DNA of 47,427 nucleotides from Mycoplasma anseris ATCC 49234 (GCF_000702805.1 NZ_JNJX01000007.1:1-47427), one strand, 5' to 3'. Counted from the stretch's first letter, positions 8,027 through 18,819 are shown. Program-made: numbers and translations. The notes: generated by a model not told the origin, from the letters alone.

Positions 8027-10648
8027 ATGAAAAAGACAAGACAAATAAATCCAAAATTTAGATGATTAATAAATATTTTCTTTATTTTAATAATGATTTT
8101 AACAATTATTTTTGGTTCAATTTTTTATTTAAAACCTAAATTGAATGTTAATAATTCAAACATCCAAGGAACAAGGATTTCATTGAAAATAAAAGAATCA
8201 TTAAATGAAAATTTAAAATCAAATGAATTACCATCATCTAATAATATTTTAAAAATTACTAAGGAATATCTTCAAAATGAGAACCTATTATCATCAATTG
8301 ATCTAAATTTAAGTTCAAATGATGTTATTTCAGTAAATAGTTATACTCATATTGATGATATTGGTAAACAAAAACTAGTTAATTCATTAGTTAATAAACC
8401 ATATATAACATTTACCGATGAAAAAGGTAACCCAGTCTTTTATAAAAATCAATTTATAACTAGACTTGGTGAAGAAAGCAAAAGAAAAACTTTGAAAGAT
8501 TTTATGGATGGCAATCCATATGATTTTATGCCTCAATTAGCACCAAACCCTGCTAATGATAAAAACAAACAAGGTTTATCAGGAAAAGTTACATTAAAAT
8601 TCACCGAAGATGGTTGAAGTGAATTTATTTCATTTGCCGGGGAAACAGCTTTAATGTATTATTATGGACAATATTTCTCAAAACTAGCAACAAATGCTTA
8701 TATTTGAATCAACTTAAAAGAATTTGTTGAAATTGCCAAAAGAGATTTTCCTGAGGAATGAAAAGCAGCTGGTGAAAATCCTGTAAATTTTGCCTATGTT
8801 GGTAATGATGCTAATCCCCAACAAATTCAGGTTGGAGTTGACAAAGATGGCAAACCAATAACTAAAGAAGTGCCACCAGTTTTAAAAACTTCTTCAATTA
8901 ATGCATCTAAATATTTAATAACTGTTGCTAATCCCTTTGCTTTAAGAACAAGTAATGTTAACGATTCATCAATTTATTTATTGAATGATAATAAACATGG
9001 ATACACTGATCATGAATTAGCAAGTGCAATTAATTTTGCAATGTCTCCATTTGAGTTTAAAGAAGAACAAAGTCATTTTTTAACAACCAATTCAAAATCA
9101 ACTAATAAATATTTTGTAGTTATTATGATTATTTTTGCTTTGATAGCAATTTATCTATTAGTAAGATATAGATTATTTGGCTTTGTTTCAATTGTTACTT
9201 TAGGATTCTTTGTATTCTTGTTATTCATAGTATTAGCTGCTTTAAATATTTTTATAAGTCCTATTCTTGCAATTACAATAATTGCATCATTAATAATTGC
9301 TTTTCTATTAATAAGCAATCAATTGAATCATTTCAAAAAAGAAATTTTAGATGGCTCAAATGCTATAAAAGCTATATCAAAAAGTATTAAGCATACCGTT
9401 ATAAGTTCAATGGATTCCATTGCAGCTGGAATTGTTTCTGTTCTATTTGCAATCTTTATTAGTGTTTCATATAGTACTTCAATTGGAATGCTATTCTTTG
9501 TATCGATGTTATTAAGTTTCTTTATAATAATAATCCTTCAAACATTATTGTTGAGATCAATTGTTAAAACAGAATCATTCAATGATTCTTCCAAAGCTCT
9601 TTTATATGCTAATTATAAATTGCATCAAAAAATGAATAAGATTGACTTAATATCAAAATCAAAATTCTTTACTATTGGATTTGCTATTTTTGTTGTTATA
9701 GCTTTAATTTCTTATTTCTCAATTGCTGGATATCATCATTCATTAAAAGAGGCTTTAAATTTAAGCTTAGATTTAAATGGTGGTTGGGAATACATTCTTT
9801 TACCAAAACAAGGAATGTGAAATAAAGAAAACATAAACCAAATATCAGTTTTATTCAATTCAAACATTGATGTTAACCTAAATGCTTATTTGCAAAACAT
9901 TTCACAAGACTCTTACATTATTATAATTAATCAGACAAGAAATAATATAGTAAATGAATTAAATAATATTATTGCTAATAATGAAATACTAAAAGATGCT
10001 CAATTAATAACCAATGTAATTTCCCCTGTCAATTTAAATTTTGATATTGGAATGGCAACAATAATTATTTCAGCTTCAATTTTAGTGAGTTCAATTTACT
10101 TATCAATAAGATATTCAATTTCAGCTGGAATTATTTTATGAATTAAACAAACCTTTGCAATTGCTTTAGTATTTCTAACATTAATGATGTCATTTGGTGG
10201 AATTAATTTAAACGTAATTGATGGATTGATTTTATTTACTTTATACAACATTGTTGATACTGTAATTCAATCTTCAAAAGTAAAAGAAGAATTTAGTAAA
10301 GACTTAAATACTAAAAATTATGTTTATTCAAAAGACCAAATTAAGGAACTATTTAGATTATCAATTATTAATAGTTTTGAACTACAAGTTACTTTAGTTT
10401 CATTAGCCTTTGTATTATTTATTTTGGTTATTCCATTTATGTCTTCTTTAAAATTAAGTATATTAATAACTTTTGCTTCAGGTATGATTTTCAGCACTTT
10501 ACAAAACATCTTGCTATTACCTTTAATTTGAATGCATATGGAAATTAAGAAATATGAAAGAAAACAAAAAAGAATTTCAAAATCTTATTGAAATTCTAAA
10601 AAAGTAGAAGAACAAACATTTATTGGAATAAATGATTATTCTATCTAA
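8027..10648 (+). CDS. secDF: Protein-export membrane protein SecDF (fused)
   Basis: 873 residues, with SecD and SecF as one chain. SecDF assists the SecYEG-SecA translocon from the outer face of the membrane using ion-motive force. One N-terminal membrane segment (about 12-32) is followed by a long extracellular region with a conserved SGKVTLKFTEDGWSEF strand. Then come a hydrophobic bundle (about 365-480), a central segment and a second bundle (about 680-840). LDLNGGWEYIL at the start of the SecF half matches the GxDxxGG signature. The first SecD signature is poorly kept (NIQGTRISLKI). Several TGA codons encode Trp. The start has a near-adjacent TATAAT instead of a ribosome-binding site. The C-terminal tail is very basic and cytoplasmic. 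Confidence 0.85.
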
Positions 10649-10672
10649 TTTAAAAAAAGAAAGGAGTTTATG

Positions 10673-11941
10673 ATGTTTAATAAATTAAAAGGAACACGTG
10701 ATATTTATTCAATTGATGCCGATATTCTGAATTTTATTAGAAATATCTTTTTTGAAACATCAAGAAAATATAATTTTCAATACATAGAAACTCCAATTAT
10801 TGAAGAAACCTCTTTATTTATAAGATCGGCCGGAGAAACAAGTGATATCGTTTCTAAAGAAATGTATTCTTTTCTTGATAATGGGAAAAGAAACATTTCT
10901 TTAAGGCCAGAAGGTACCGCTTCAACAATAAGGGCATTTGTTGAAAACAAGATCAATAATCTTGATTCCTCTAAATTATTCTATTTTGGTCCAATGTTTA
11001 GATATGAAAGACCTCAAAAAGGTAGATATAGACAATTTATTCAAGGTGGAATAGAAAAAATTGAAAAAGTATCATCAGATTTGGTTTTATCTAATTTTGA
11101 AATTATAAAATTTGCTTTTGATTTTTTGTCTAGCTTAAAAATAAAGGATTTTATTCTTGAAATAAATAATTTAGGTTCATTAGAAACAAGAAATAAATAC
11201 ATCAAAATATTAAAGGAATATTTTTTAAATTTTAAAGATCAATTATCTGAGATATCATTAGTTAGATTAGAAAAAAATGTTTTAAGAATCTTAGATGATA
11301 AAACTGAAGCAAATAAAGACTTTGTTAAAAATGCCCCAAAATTAATAGACTATTTAAATGAAGAAGAAAAAGCAAAATTTAATGATTTTATTTACTTACT
11401 TGATTTATTCAAAATAAATTATCAAATTAATCCTAATTTAGTTAGAGGATTAGATTATTATAATGATTTAGTTTTTGAATTTGTATCTGAATCAGAAGCA
11501 TTAGGATCAAAATCAACTATTTTGGCTGGTGGAAGATATAATGGCATGATTCAAGATTTTGGTGGACCCAATTTAAATTCCATTGGTTTTGCCTTTGGTG
11601 TTGATAGATTAATGGAAATCATCAAATCAAATCTTCAAAATTACGAAGAATTAAATATTAAACCAGATATTTTAATTGGTTATTTAAATCAAAACGAAAA
11701 AGAAGAAATCTTAAAAATGACATATGAATTAAGAAAAGAATTTAATGTTGAATTAATAAACAAGACAATTGATATTAAAGAATTATTTAGAAATTATTTT
11801 AAAATTCAACCCAAAGTACTTCTTTTTAAAGAATTAAATATGAATAAAAATGAAATTAAAATAAAAAACGATCGTAAAGAATTAACAATTGAATTTAATA
11901 CAATTGATGATTTTAAAAAAGCAATTATAGAATTGGAGTAG
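10673..11941 (+). CDS. hisS: Histidyl-tRNA synthetase
   Basis: 422 residues, class II. It charges tRNA-His. Visible motifs are KLKGTRDI at the N-terminus, LRPEGTASTIRAF, motif 2 (FRYERPQKGRYRQF), the histidine-specific VRGLDYYNDLVFEF, AGGRYNGMIQDFGGP, and motif 3 (GFAFGVDRLMEI). A C-terminal anticodon-binding domain follows (KPDILIGYL...). There are two adjacent ATGs (10670 and 10673). AAGGAG at 10661-10666 is better spaced for the second. It is the first gene of the hisS-aspS-secG-rnr run and lies 4 nt before aspS. Confidence 0.97.
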   Translation: MFNKLKGTRDIYSIDADILNFIRNIFFETSRKYNFQYIETPIIEETSLFIRSAGETSDIVSKEMYSFLDNGKRNISLRPEGTASTIRAFVENKINNLDSSKLFYFGPMFRYERPQKGRYRQFIQGGIEKIEKVSSDLVLSNFEIIKFAFDFLSSLKIKDFILEINNLGSLETRNKYIKILKEYFLNFKDQLSEISLVRLEKNVLRILDDKTEANKDFVKNAPKLIDYLNEEEKAKFNDFIYLLDLFKINYQINPNLVRGLDYYNDLVFEFVSESEALGSKSTILAGGRYNGMIQDFGGPNLNSIGFAFGVDRLMEIIKSNLQNYEELNIKPDILIGYLNQNEKEEILKMTYELRKEFNVELINKTIDIKELFRNYFKIQPKVLLFKELNMNKNEIKIKNDRKELTIEFNTIDDFKKAIIELE

Positions 11942-11945
11942 AAAT

Positions 11946-13631
11946 ATGAAAACAATATTCTGTGGAAATTTAAATGCAAAACATGTTAATGAAAATGTTG
12001 AATTATATGGATGAATTGCAACAAAAAGAAAATTTAAAAATCAATTTTTTGTTGATTTAAGAGATTCTTCTGGCATTGTCCAATTAGTGTTTAAAGATGT
12101 TGTTGATCCATTGTTAACAAAAGAATCATGCATAAAAGTTAATGGAATTGTCTTAAAAAGATTAGAACCTAATATTTCTTTACCAACAGGTGAGATTGAA
12201 GTTCAAGTTGAATCTTATGAAATTTTAAATTCTTCAAAACAAATTCCATTTGAAATAAATAAACCAAATTCAGCAAATGAAGATTTAAGATTAGAATATC
12301 GTTTTCTAGATTTAAGAAATGAAAAAATCGCTGAAAACCTTAAATTAAGACACAAATTACTTTTACTTATTAGAAATTATTTTGATAAAGAAGGATTTAT
12401 TGAAATTGAAACCCCTATTTTATCAAAATCTACTCCTGAAGGCGCAAGAGATTATTTAGTTCCAACTAGAAGAAAGGGAAGATTTTTCGCTTTACCTCAA
12501 TCTCCACAACTATATAAACAATTATTAATGGCAGCTGGATTTGAAAAATATTTCCAAGTTGCAAGAGTTTTTAGAGATGAAGATTTGAGAAAAGATAGAC
12601 AACCTGAGTTTACGCAATTAGATATTGAAATGTCTTTTGGCGGTAAAGAAAAAATATTTGAAATTTGTGAAAACATGTGAAAAGATGTTTTAGGAAATTT
12701 GGGTTACCAAATTAAAACACCTTTTGAAAGAATGGATTATTTCTATTCAATGGAGCATTACGGAAATGATAAACCAGATACAAGATATAATTTTTTAATT
12801 AATGATTATTCAAATCAATTGGCAAAACATTTTCCAAATTGAAGTGTAATTAAAGGAATTGTTTTTAATCAAGAATTAAATAAAAATCTTCAATATATTG
12901 AGGAAACATTTACAAAAAATAATGGCGAAAAATTAGAGATTATTAATCCTTTAGATATTAAAAATGAATTATTTAAAAATGAATTATTATCAATAGCAAA
13001 AGAACAAAAAATCGATACTCCTATCTTTATTTTTTCATTAGCAAATAAAGAAGCTAATGCTTTAAAATCATTAGGAGCTGTAAGAGTTGTTTTAAATGAA
13101 CTATTCAATTTAGCTGATCCAAATAAATTAAATTTTTTATGAATAGTTAATTGGCCAATGTTTGAATATGATGAAGAAACCCAAACTTACGCACCAGCAC
13201 ACCATGCTTTTACTCAATTTGAAGAAAATACTTTACCATATTTAAAAACTAATGAATTAGAAAAAGTTAGAGCAAAATCATATGATTTAGTATTAAATGG
13301 TTTCGAATTAGGATCAGGTTCAATAAGAATTCATGACATTGAAACTCAAAAAATGATGTTTAATATTTTAAATATTAGTGAAAAAGAACAAAATAATAGA
13401 TTTGGTTTCTTCTTAAAATCATTTGATTATGGATTGCCTCCACATAACGGAATTGCTTTTGGAATCGAAAGAGTTTTAATGATTTTAACTAATTCTCAAT
13501 CAATAAGAGATGTTATTGCCTTCCCTAAAAATGCCAAGGGTCTTGATTTGTTATCTGGTTCGCCTTCAGATGTAACCAAAGAACAATTAAATGAATATGG
13601 GTTAGAATTAAATAGTAAAGGAAGAAAATAA
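11946..13631 (+). CDS. aspS: Aspartyl-tRNA synthetase, bacterial type
   Basis: 561 residues, class II. An N-terminal OB anticodon-binding domain (about 1-100) is followed by the catalytic core with YRFLDLRN, ETPILSKSTPEGARDYLVP, SPQLYKQLLMAAG and motif 2 (FRDEDLRKDRQPEFTQLDIEM). The bacterial GAD insertion sits at about 270-390, and motif 3 includes GIAFGIERVLMIL with the GLPPHNG loop. The hisS-aspS order is common in Firmicutes and mollicutes. Four or more TGA codons are read as Trp. Only 4 nt separate it from hisS and 1 nt from secG. Confidence 0.97.
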
Positions 13632-13632
13632 T

Positions 13633-13884
13633 ATGGTTCAAGCATCTTTAGCAATTACAATTTTATTGGTTATAATATCTTTTTCAATTATGTTTATAGC
13701 ACTATTAATGTCACCAGATAATAACAGTTTTAGTGGAGCATTAGTTGGTAGTGGTGATTTAGATTTATTTAAGGTTTCAAAGGAAAGAGGAATTAAAAAA
13801 GTTTTAAAATGATCAATGTTTTCTTTGGGATTGTTGTTGTTTATTTTATGTATTGTTCTTAGGGTTTTAATTCAAAAAGGTTAA
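13633..13884 (+). CDS. secG: Preprotein translocase subunit SecG
   Basis: 83 residues with two membrane segments (about 5-26 and 60-79) joined by a short loop with FSGALVGSGDLDLF. That loop matches the SecG pattern, a Gly/Ser-rich connector after the first helix. SecG is the small accessory subunit of the SecYE channel. One TGA (Trp) starts the second helix. It begins 1 nt after the aspS stop and ends 1 nt before the rnr start, and the secG-rnr order is common in Firmicutes. Confidence 0.85.
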
Positions 13885-13885
13885 T

Positions 13886-16009
13886 TTGAAAAACAAAAAT
13901 CTTAGTTTATCAATTGATAAAGAAAAAGTTTTAAATTTCATCAAAAATAGAAATGAATCTACATTTGTAGAAATTGCAAAACAATTAAAAATTTCCCCAA
14001 AACAAAATAAGCAATTAACAAACATATTAAATGATTTAATTAAAGCAAACAAAATTGAAAAATACAAAGACAAATATCGTTTTATTTTATTCTTAAAAAG
14101 AATCGAAGCAAATATTTCAATTGCTACAAAAAGATTTGGTTTTATTGACTTTGAAAATAGTGAAACTTCTGAAAAAAGAAGTGCTTTTTTAGCACCGTTT
14201 CAATTAAATGGAGCTTTAGATAAAGATTTATTATTAGTTGATATTTTTGAATATAAAAATGAAAATGGTGAAATCTTAAATAAAGCTAATATCATTAAAA
14301 ATATTAGTCATCAAGCAAAAAGTGTCATTGGTTTTATTGAATTTAAAGGTAAGATTCCAAAGTTCAAAGCTTTTGATGATAAAGATAAAGCAGAATTTTA
14401 TTTTTTAGAAATTTCAAAAATCCCCAAGGATATTAGTCCAAAACAAATAGTAAAATGTAATGTTTTAAAACCAAATTTAGATAAAGTTGTTATTCAATTT
14501 GATAGTATTGTTTCTTCATTAGAAGAAAGTGATTATCCAATTAAAAAAATTATTTCTCAAAATGATATTAACATTGAATTTAATAACGAAACTATAAAGC
14601 AAGCAAGAATGATTCCTCAAATTGTAACTCAACAAGAAATAGAACAAAGAAGAGATTTAAGAAATCTTTTAACAGTTACTATTGATGGATTAGATACAAA
14701 GGATTTTGATGATGCAATATCATGTTATCAATTAGAAAATGGTAATTATAAATTATTTATACACATTGCTGATGTATCTTATTATGTTAAAGAAAATGAT
14801 GAAATTGATAAAGAAGCTTTAAAAAGAGGGACAAGTATTTACTTACCTGACAAAGTTATTCCAATGCTTCCATTTGAACTATCAAATGGAATTTGTTCAC
14901 TAAACCCTAAAGTTGATAGAGCTTGTCTAACTTTAGAATTAGAAATTAATAATATTGGGCAAAATGTTAATATCGATATTTATCAAAGCGTTATAAATTC
15001 AGATTATAGATTAACTTATAATGAAGTTAATGAATTATTCCAAAACAAAAAGGTTTTACCAGACCATATTTCTAATTTATTATTTATAGCAAAAGATATT
15101 TCCAAAATTTTAAGAAGAACAAAAGAAGAAGCTGGATACGTTGATTTTGAAATAAAAGAAGCAAAATTAATCATTGAAAATAATAAAGTTGTTGATATAA
15201 AAATTAAAGAAGAAGGCGAAAGCGAAAAATTAATTGAAGATTTCATGGTCAGAGCAAATGAAACTGTGGCTCAACTTATGTTAGACAAAAATTTACCTTC
15301 TATTTATCGAATTCATGATAAACCCGATTCTGAAAAATTAATGAATTTAAAAGAAATTGTTGCTTTTATTGGTTTAAAAGATATTGAAGTGCCTTTTGAT
15401 GGTTCGCCAAAAACATTTAGAGCAATGGTTCAAAAAATCAAACAAGAAAAATTTGATGATTATATTAAAATGTCATTATTAAGAACTATGCAAAAAGCAA
15501 TTTATAGTTCAAAAAATATCGGGCATTTTGGACTAGCTTCAACAGCTTATTCACATTTTACTAGCCCAATAAGAAGATATCCAGATTTATTGTTGCACCG
15601 TTTAATAAGAAAATATATTTTTGAAAATAATTACAAACAAGAAAATCATGATGAAGAATTAGAAAAAATTAGCAAAATTGCTGAAATGAATTCTGAATCT
15701 GAAGTTAATGCAATGTCTGTTGAAAGAGATGTGGTTGATATAAGAAGAACTGAATTCTTCAATCAATTTATTAATAAAACATTTGAAGCAACAGTATCTG
15801 GTATTGAAAAATTTGGCGCCTTCTTTGTGATTGAAGAATACCAAGCAAGCGTTTTAATTAGATATGAAGAATTAAATGACAATGTTATAAAATTGAATAA
15901 TTTTGAAGCCAAGGGAAATAAAATAAAATTAAAAGTTGGTGAAAAATATTTAATTAGAATTACTTCAATTGATAAAGAAAAAGGAAATATTAATGCAACC
16001 TTAGTGTAA
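13886..16009 (+). CDS. rnr: Ribonuclease R (RNB family 3'-5' exoribonuclease)
   Basis: 707 residues. RNase R degrades structured RNA and nonstop mRNA and works with trans-translation. It has an N-terminal winged helix (VLNFIKNRNESTFVEIAKQL), cold-shock/OB domains (about 70-230), and the RNB core with TIDGLDTKDFDDAISC carrying the metal-binding Asp. HFTSPIRRYPDLLLHR lies near the end of the core, and a C-terminal S1 domain starts at about 630 (TFEATVSGIEKFGAFF). The start is TTG, with AAAAGG five nt upstream inside the secG end. It lies just before smpB and ssrA, its functional partners. Confidence 0.95.
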   Translation: MKNKNLSLSIDKEKVLNFIKNRNESTFVEIAKQLKISPKQNKQLTNILNDLIKANKIEKYKDKYRFILFLKRIEANISIATKRFGFIDFENSETSEKRSAFLAPFQLNGALDKDLLLVDIFEYKNENGEILNKANIIKNISHQAKSVIGFIEFKGKIPKFKAFDDKDKAEFYFLEISKIPKDISPKQIVKCNVLKPNLDKVVIQFDSIVSSLEESDYPIKKIISQNDINIEFNNETIKQARMIPQIVTQQEIEQRRDLRNLLTVTIDGLDTKDFDDAISCYQLENGNYKLFIHIADVSYYVKENDEIDKEALKRGTSIYLPDKVIPMLPFELSNGICSLNPKVDRACLTLELEINNIGQNVNIDIYQSVINSDYRLTYNEVNELFQNKKVLPDHISNLLFIAKDISKILRRTKEEAGYVDFEIKEAKLIIENNKVVDIKIKEEGESEKLIEDFMVRANETVAQLMLDKNLPSIYRIHDKPDSEKLMNLKEIVAFIGLKDIEVPFDGSPKTFRAMVQKIKQEKFDDYIKMSLLRTMQKAIYSSKNIGHFGLASTAYSHFTSPIRRYPDLLLHRLIRKYIFENNYKQENHDEELEKISKIAEMNSESEVNAMSVERDVVDIRRTEFFNQFINKTFEATVSGIEKFGAFFVIEEYQASVLIRYEELNDNVIKLNNFEAKGNKIKLKVGEKYLIRITSIDKEKGNINATLV

Positions 16010-16024
16010 TTAGGTTGTTTTTTT
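15996..16024 (+). terminator. Terminator after rnr
   Basis: CAACCT pairs with AGGTTG, followed by T7. The rnr stop codon lies in the loop. The smpB -10 box begins 2 nt later. Confidence 0.65.
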
Positions 16025-16025
16025 G

Positions 16026-16031
16026 TAAAAT
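16026..16031 (+). promoter_or_regulatory. -10 box of smpB (leaderless)
   Basis: TAAAAT directly after the rnr terminator, with 7 nt to the smpB ATG and no Shine-Dalgarno. Confidence 0.55.
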
Positions 16032-16038
16032 TAATATT

Positions 16039-16473
16039 ATGACTAATTTAATTGTTAAAAACAAAATTAATAGAAGTGAATATGATATTCATTCATCTTA
16101 TGAATGTGGTATTTCATTGCTTGGATGAGAAGTAAAAAGCATTAGAGCTAAAAATGTTAAATTAGATAATGCTTTTTGTTCAATTTCTAATAAAAATGAA
16201 TTGTTTTTGAATAATTGCAATATTAGTCAGTATATGTTGGTAAAGTGTGAACCTACAAGAACAAGAAAACTATTAATGCACAAACATGAAATTTTGAAAA
16301 TAAAGAATTTACAAGATCGATTAGGACTAATTTTGATTCCGATGTCTCTTTATTGAAGTGAAAATCACATAAAATTAGAAATTAGTTTGGCAAAACGATT
16401 AAGAAAATTTGATAAAAGAGAAAAAATTAAGAAATTGGAAGCAGAACGTTCAATTAAGAAAAACATGTTTTAA
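16039..16473 (+). CDS. smpB: SsrA-binding protein SmpB
   Basis: 144 residues. SmpB binds tmRNA and carries it into stalled ribosomes. Visible are VKNKINRSEYDIHSSYECGI, LLGWEVKSIRAKNVKLDNAF, the LLMHKHEILKI helix and the basic C-terminal tail KRLRKFDKREKIKK, which enters the mRNA channel. TGA codons encode Trp. The gene has its own predicted promoter and lies just 6 nt before ssrA, so one transcript probably covers both. Confidence 0.96.
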
Positions 16474-16479
16474 AAATTT

Positions 16480-16858
16480 GGGGATGTAATGGCTTCGACA
16501 GGCATTTGAGTTAATGAATGGCAGTGGTCTGCAAACCATAATGCTTCTAGGCTTTTTAAATGCAAACTTAGAAAAAAAAGAAGATCTATCATTCAATTCA
16601 ATGATGAGATCAAAAAACACAAACCTAGCTTTCGCATATTAGTCGATTCTAGTGGATTATTAAATTGCTCAGTTTAATAATTCGGTCTTAGAGCTTGGCA
16701 ATATCAATTCAATCTAAATATTGCGACATATTGATTGACTATTATGGGTAATTTTGAATAATTTATAACCACTAATAGTTTATTTAAATTGTTCTAAACT
16801 GTAGATATTCATTAACAAGGATGTGTGGACCGGGGTTCAATTCCCCGCATCTCCACCA
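16480..16858 (+). ncRNA. ssrA: tmRNA (10Sa RNA)
   Basis: About 379 nt. The 5' GGGGATG pairs with CATCTCC next to the 3' CCA, forming the acceptor stem. Downstream of it is the conserved GGCTTCGACAGGC. The T-arm reads CGGGGTTCAATTCCCCG, so the tRNA-like end is complete and CCA is encoded. The tag reading frame starts at GCA (16562) and ends at TAG (16640-16642). It encodes 26 residues beginning ANLEKKED and ending NTNLAFAY, close to the AFA-type tags of other mycoplasmas. tmRNA rescues ribosomes on broken mRNA together with SmpB. No promoter is obvious between smpB and this gene. Confidence 0.96.
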
Positions 16859-16908
16859 TTTTTTATATTCCTTTTTTAATCAACTTTCAAAAAATTACTT
16901 TGTTAATG

Positions 16909-16914
16909 TATAAT
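16909..16914 (+). promoter_or_regulatory. -10 box of the DUF2188-folD pair
   Basis: TATAAT, 35 nt before the start, followed by a strong AAGGAGG at the ribosome-binding site. Confidence 0.55.
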
Positions 16915-16949
16915 TATTAAAAATAATAATTAAATTTTAAGGAGGATCA

Positions 16950-17126
16950 ATGGCAGTTCGTTATGTTGTAAATCATGAGAACGGTTGAGCAGTAAAAAAC
17001 CCAAATGGAAAAAGAAGTTTAAAAACCTTCAAAACCCAAAAAGAAGCAATGGATTATGCAAAATCTCTTTCAGATACTACTTCTGTAATTGTTCAAAGTA
17101 AAATGGGTAAATTTAGAAAAGCTTAA
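16950..17126 (+). CDS. DUF2188-family small protein
   Basis: 58 residues: MAVRYVVNHENGWAVKNPNG, then KTFKTQKEAMDYAKSLSD, then VIVQSKMGKFRKA. The pattern of a short strand with GWAVK, a TxxEAxxYAK helix and a last strand with a Gly-Lys turn is that of DUF2188. The family function is unknown. Too short and with a TGA codon, it is easily missed. It has an excellent AAGGAGG and lies 1 nt before folD, so the two are co-transcribed. Confidence 0.75.
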
Positions 17127-17127
17127 T

Positions 17128-18015
17128 ATGGAAAAAAACCTTGATGGTAAGAAAATATCATTAGAAATCAAAAATCAAATTCAAGAAATTTGTAAAAACT
17201 ATAATAAAACCGAATTACCAACATTAGGTATTTTGCAAGTTGGTAATCTTGAAGAATCAAATATTTATGTAAAACACAAAATGCAAATGGCTGAGAGTTT
17301 AGGGCTTGGCGCTATTTTAGTCAAACTCCAAGAGGATTCTTCAGAACAAGAAATTAAAAAAGCAATTAAATCTCTTTCTAATCAAACTGATGGGTTAATT
17401 GTGCAATTGCCAATGATTTCTAAAAATATAAAAAATGTTCAAGAACTTTTAAATGAAATCCCATTTGAAAAAGATATTGATGGCTTAACTTCTTTCAATT
17501 TAGATTCAAATTATAGTAACGATTGTCAATTTTTACCTGCCACTGCTAAGGGAATTATTTTGCTTTTAAAGGCTTATAATATTGATTTTTCTAATAAAAT
17601 TGTTGGTGTTGTTGGACAGTCAAATATTGTAGGAAAACCTCTTTCAAAATATTTTGAAAAACGTGCTTTAAAAACATTTTCATATACAAAAGAAACTCCT
17701 AAAGACACCTTAAAATTAGCTGATTTAGTTATTGTAGCAACTGGGCAAAAAAACGCAGTGACAGTTGATATGCTAAAAGATAATGTAATTTTAGTTGATG
17801 TAGGAATACATCGTGATGCTAATAATAAGATATCAGGTGACATGGATTATAAAGAATGCTTAAAAAAATGTTCTTTGATAACTCCAGTTCCAGGTGGAGT
17901 CGGTCCAATGACTGTTATTGCATTAATTATTAATTTAATTAAAGCTTATGTAAAGAAACACCAAAATAAAAGTCAAATTTTTCAATCATTATTTCATTTA
18001 TTTAAACCTATTTAG
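17128..18015 (+). CDS. folD: Bifunctional methylenetetrahydrofolate dehydrogenase/cyclohydrolase FolD
   Basis: 295 residues. FolD interconverts 5,10-methylene-THF and 10-formyl-THF with NADP, supplying one-carbon units for fMet-tRNA and purines. The folate/active-site segment is SNIYVKHKMQMAESLGL with the catalytic Lys. DGLIVQLP and EKDIDGLT follow. The dinucleotide site is VGVVGQSNIVGKPLSKYF, and PVPGGVGPMTVIAL is the C-terminal signature. The ATG at 17128 is chosen because it gives the usual MEKNLDGKKIS start. An upstream in-frame ATG would overlap the previous gene. Confidence 0.97.
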   Translation: MEKNLDGKKISLEIKNQIQEICKNYNKTELPTLGILQVGNLEESNIYVKHKMQMAESLGLGAILVKLQEDSSEQEIKKAIKSLSNQTDGLIVQLPMISKNIKNVQELLNEIPFEKDIDGLTSFNLDSNYSNDCQFLPATAKGIILLLKAYNIDFSNKIVGVVGQSNIVGKPLSKYFEKRALKTFSYTKETPKDTLKLADLVIVATGQKNAVTVDMLKDNVILVDVGIHRDANNKISGDMDYKECLKKCSLITPVPGGVGPMTVIALIINLIKAYVKKHQNKSQIFQSLFHLFKPI

Positions 18016-18026
18016 GGTTTATTTTT
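18003..18026 (+). terminator. Weak terminator at the folD stop
   Basis: TAAACC pairs with GGTTTA across the stop codon and is followed by T5. Confidence 0.45.
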
Positions 18027-18062
18027 GTTCAGTTATTTTTTTAAATTGATATTAAAATAATG

Positions 18063-18092
18063 TTCTTGGTTTTTTATAAAAAAAGCCAAGAA
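18063..18092 (+). terminator. Second terminator-like hairpin after folD
   Basis: TTCTTGG pairs with CCAAGAA. The stem continues through one U-G and five A-U pairs, 13 pairs in all with a 4-nt loop, followed by ATTTTATTTT. Confidence 0.55.
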
Positions 18093-18163
18093 ATTTTATT
18101 TTAAAGAATTGTTTTTCTTATAAAATTAAAAGACAAAATAAAATTGATATTGGAGGATGGATT

Positions 18164-18811
18164 GTGATTATAGGAATTAGTGGAATGATAGCAGCTGGAA
18201 AAAGTAGTTTATCCGATAAACTACATAAGCATTATAAAACTTCAATCATGTTGCATGAATTTGAAGAAAACGATGAGGTTTTTAATACTTTTTTAAAATG
18301 ATTATATGAAAAAAAACCAAATTTAACAATTGGCTTTCAGTCATATATTGTTGAAAACCACACAACTAAATTTAATGAATTAGTAAAAGAATTTAATAAA
18401 AAGAAAAGAAATTGAGAAAATGATCATATTTTTCTTGATCGATTTTCAATTGAACACTACATTTTTGCTAAATTGATTTTGTCCGAAAAAGAGCCAAAGT
18501 ATTTAGAAGCATATGATGCCTTGTTTGAAAAATTAATTAGTAAGGATGAATTGCCGGATTTGGCTATATATTTAGATATATCTTTTGATACTTTTAAAAA
18601 GAGAATTTTTGAAAGAGGAAGAGAAAGTGAAATTGATAATTGAGATTTAAATTATCAATACTTTAAAAATCTTCATGAAAATTATTTAAAAATCTTTAAA
18701 GAAATTGCAAAAAGATTTGATTTGAAATATGTAATTATTGATACAAATAATAAAAGTGAAAAAGAAGTATTTGAAGAAGCAAAGAATATTATCGATACCT
18801 TTAATAAATAA
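18164..18811 (+). CDS. Deoxynucleoside kinase (dAK/dGK-type)
   Basis: 215 residues from a GTG start that has GGAGGATGG upstream. These kinases phosphorylate deoxyadenosine, deoxyguanosine or related nucleosides, which mycoplasmas salvage from outside. The P-loop is GMIAAGKSS at about residues 6-14. LDRFSIEHYIFAKLI holds the DR motif and substrate helix, DLAIYLDIS is a core strand, and KRIFERGRESEID is the Arg-rich lid. Several TGA codons encode Trp, so a standard-code search would miss the gene. Substrate preference cannot be read from the sequence. It is flanked by terminators on both sides, so it is monocistronic. Confidence 0.85.
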
Positions 18812-18819
18812 TTTGTTTT

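Noticed and set aside
16820-16858. A tRNA gene ending in CCA
   Set aside because: The T-arm and CCA are the 3' part of tmRNA; the 5' half lies 350 nt upstream with a tag frame between.
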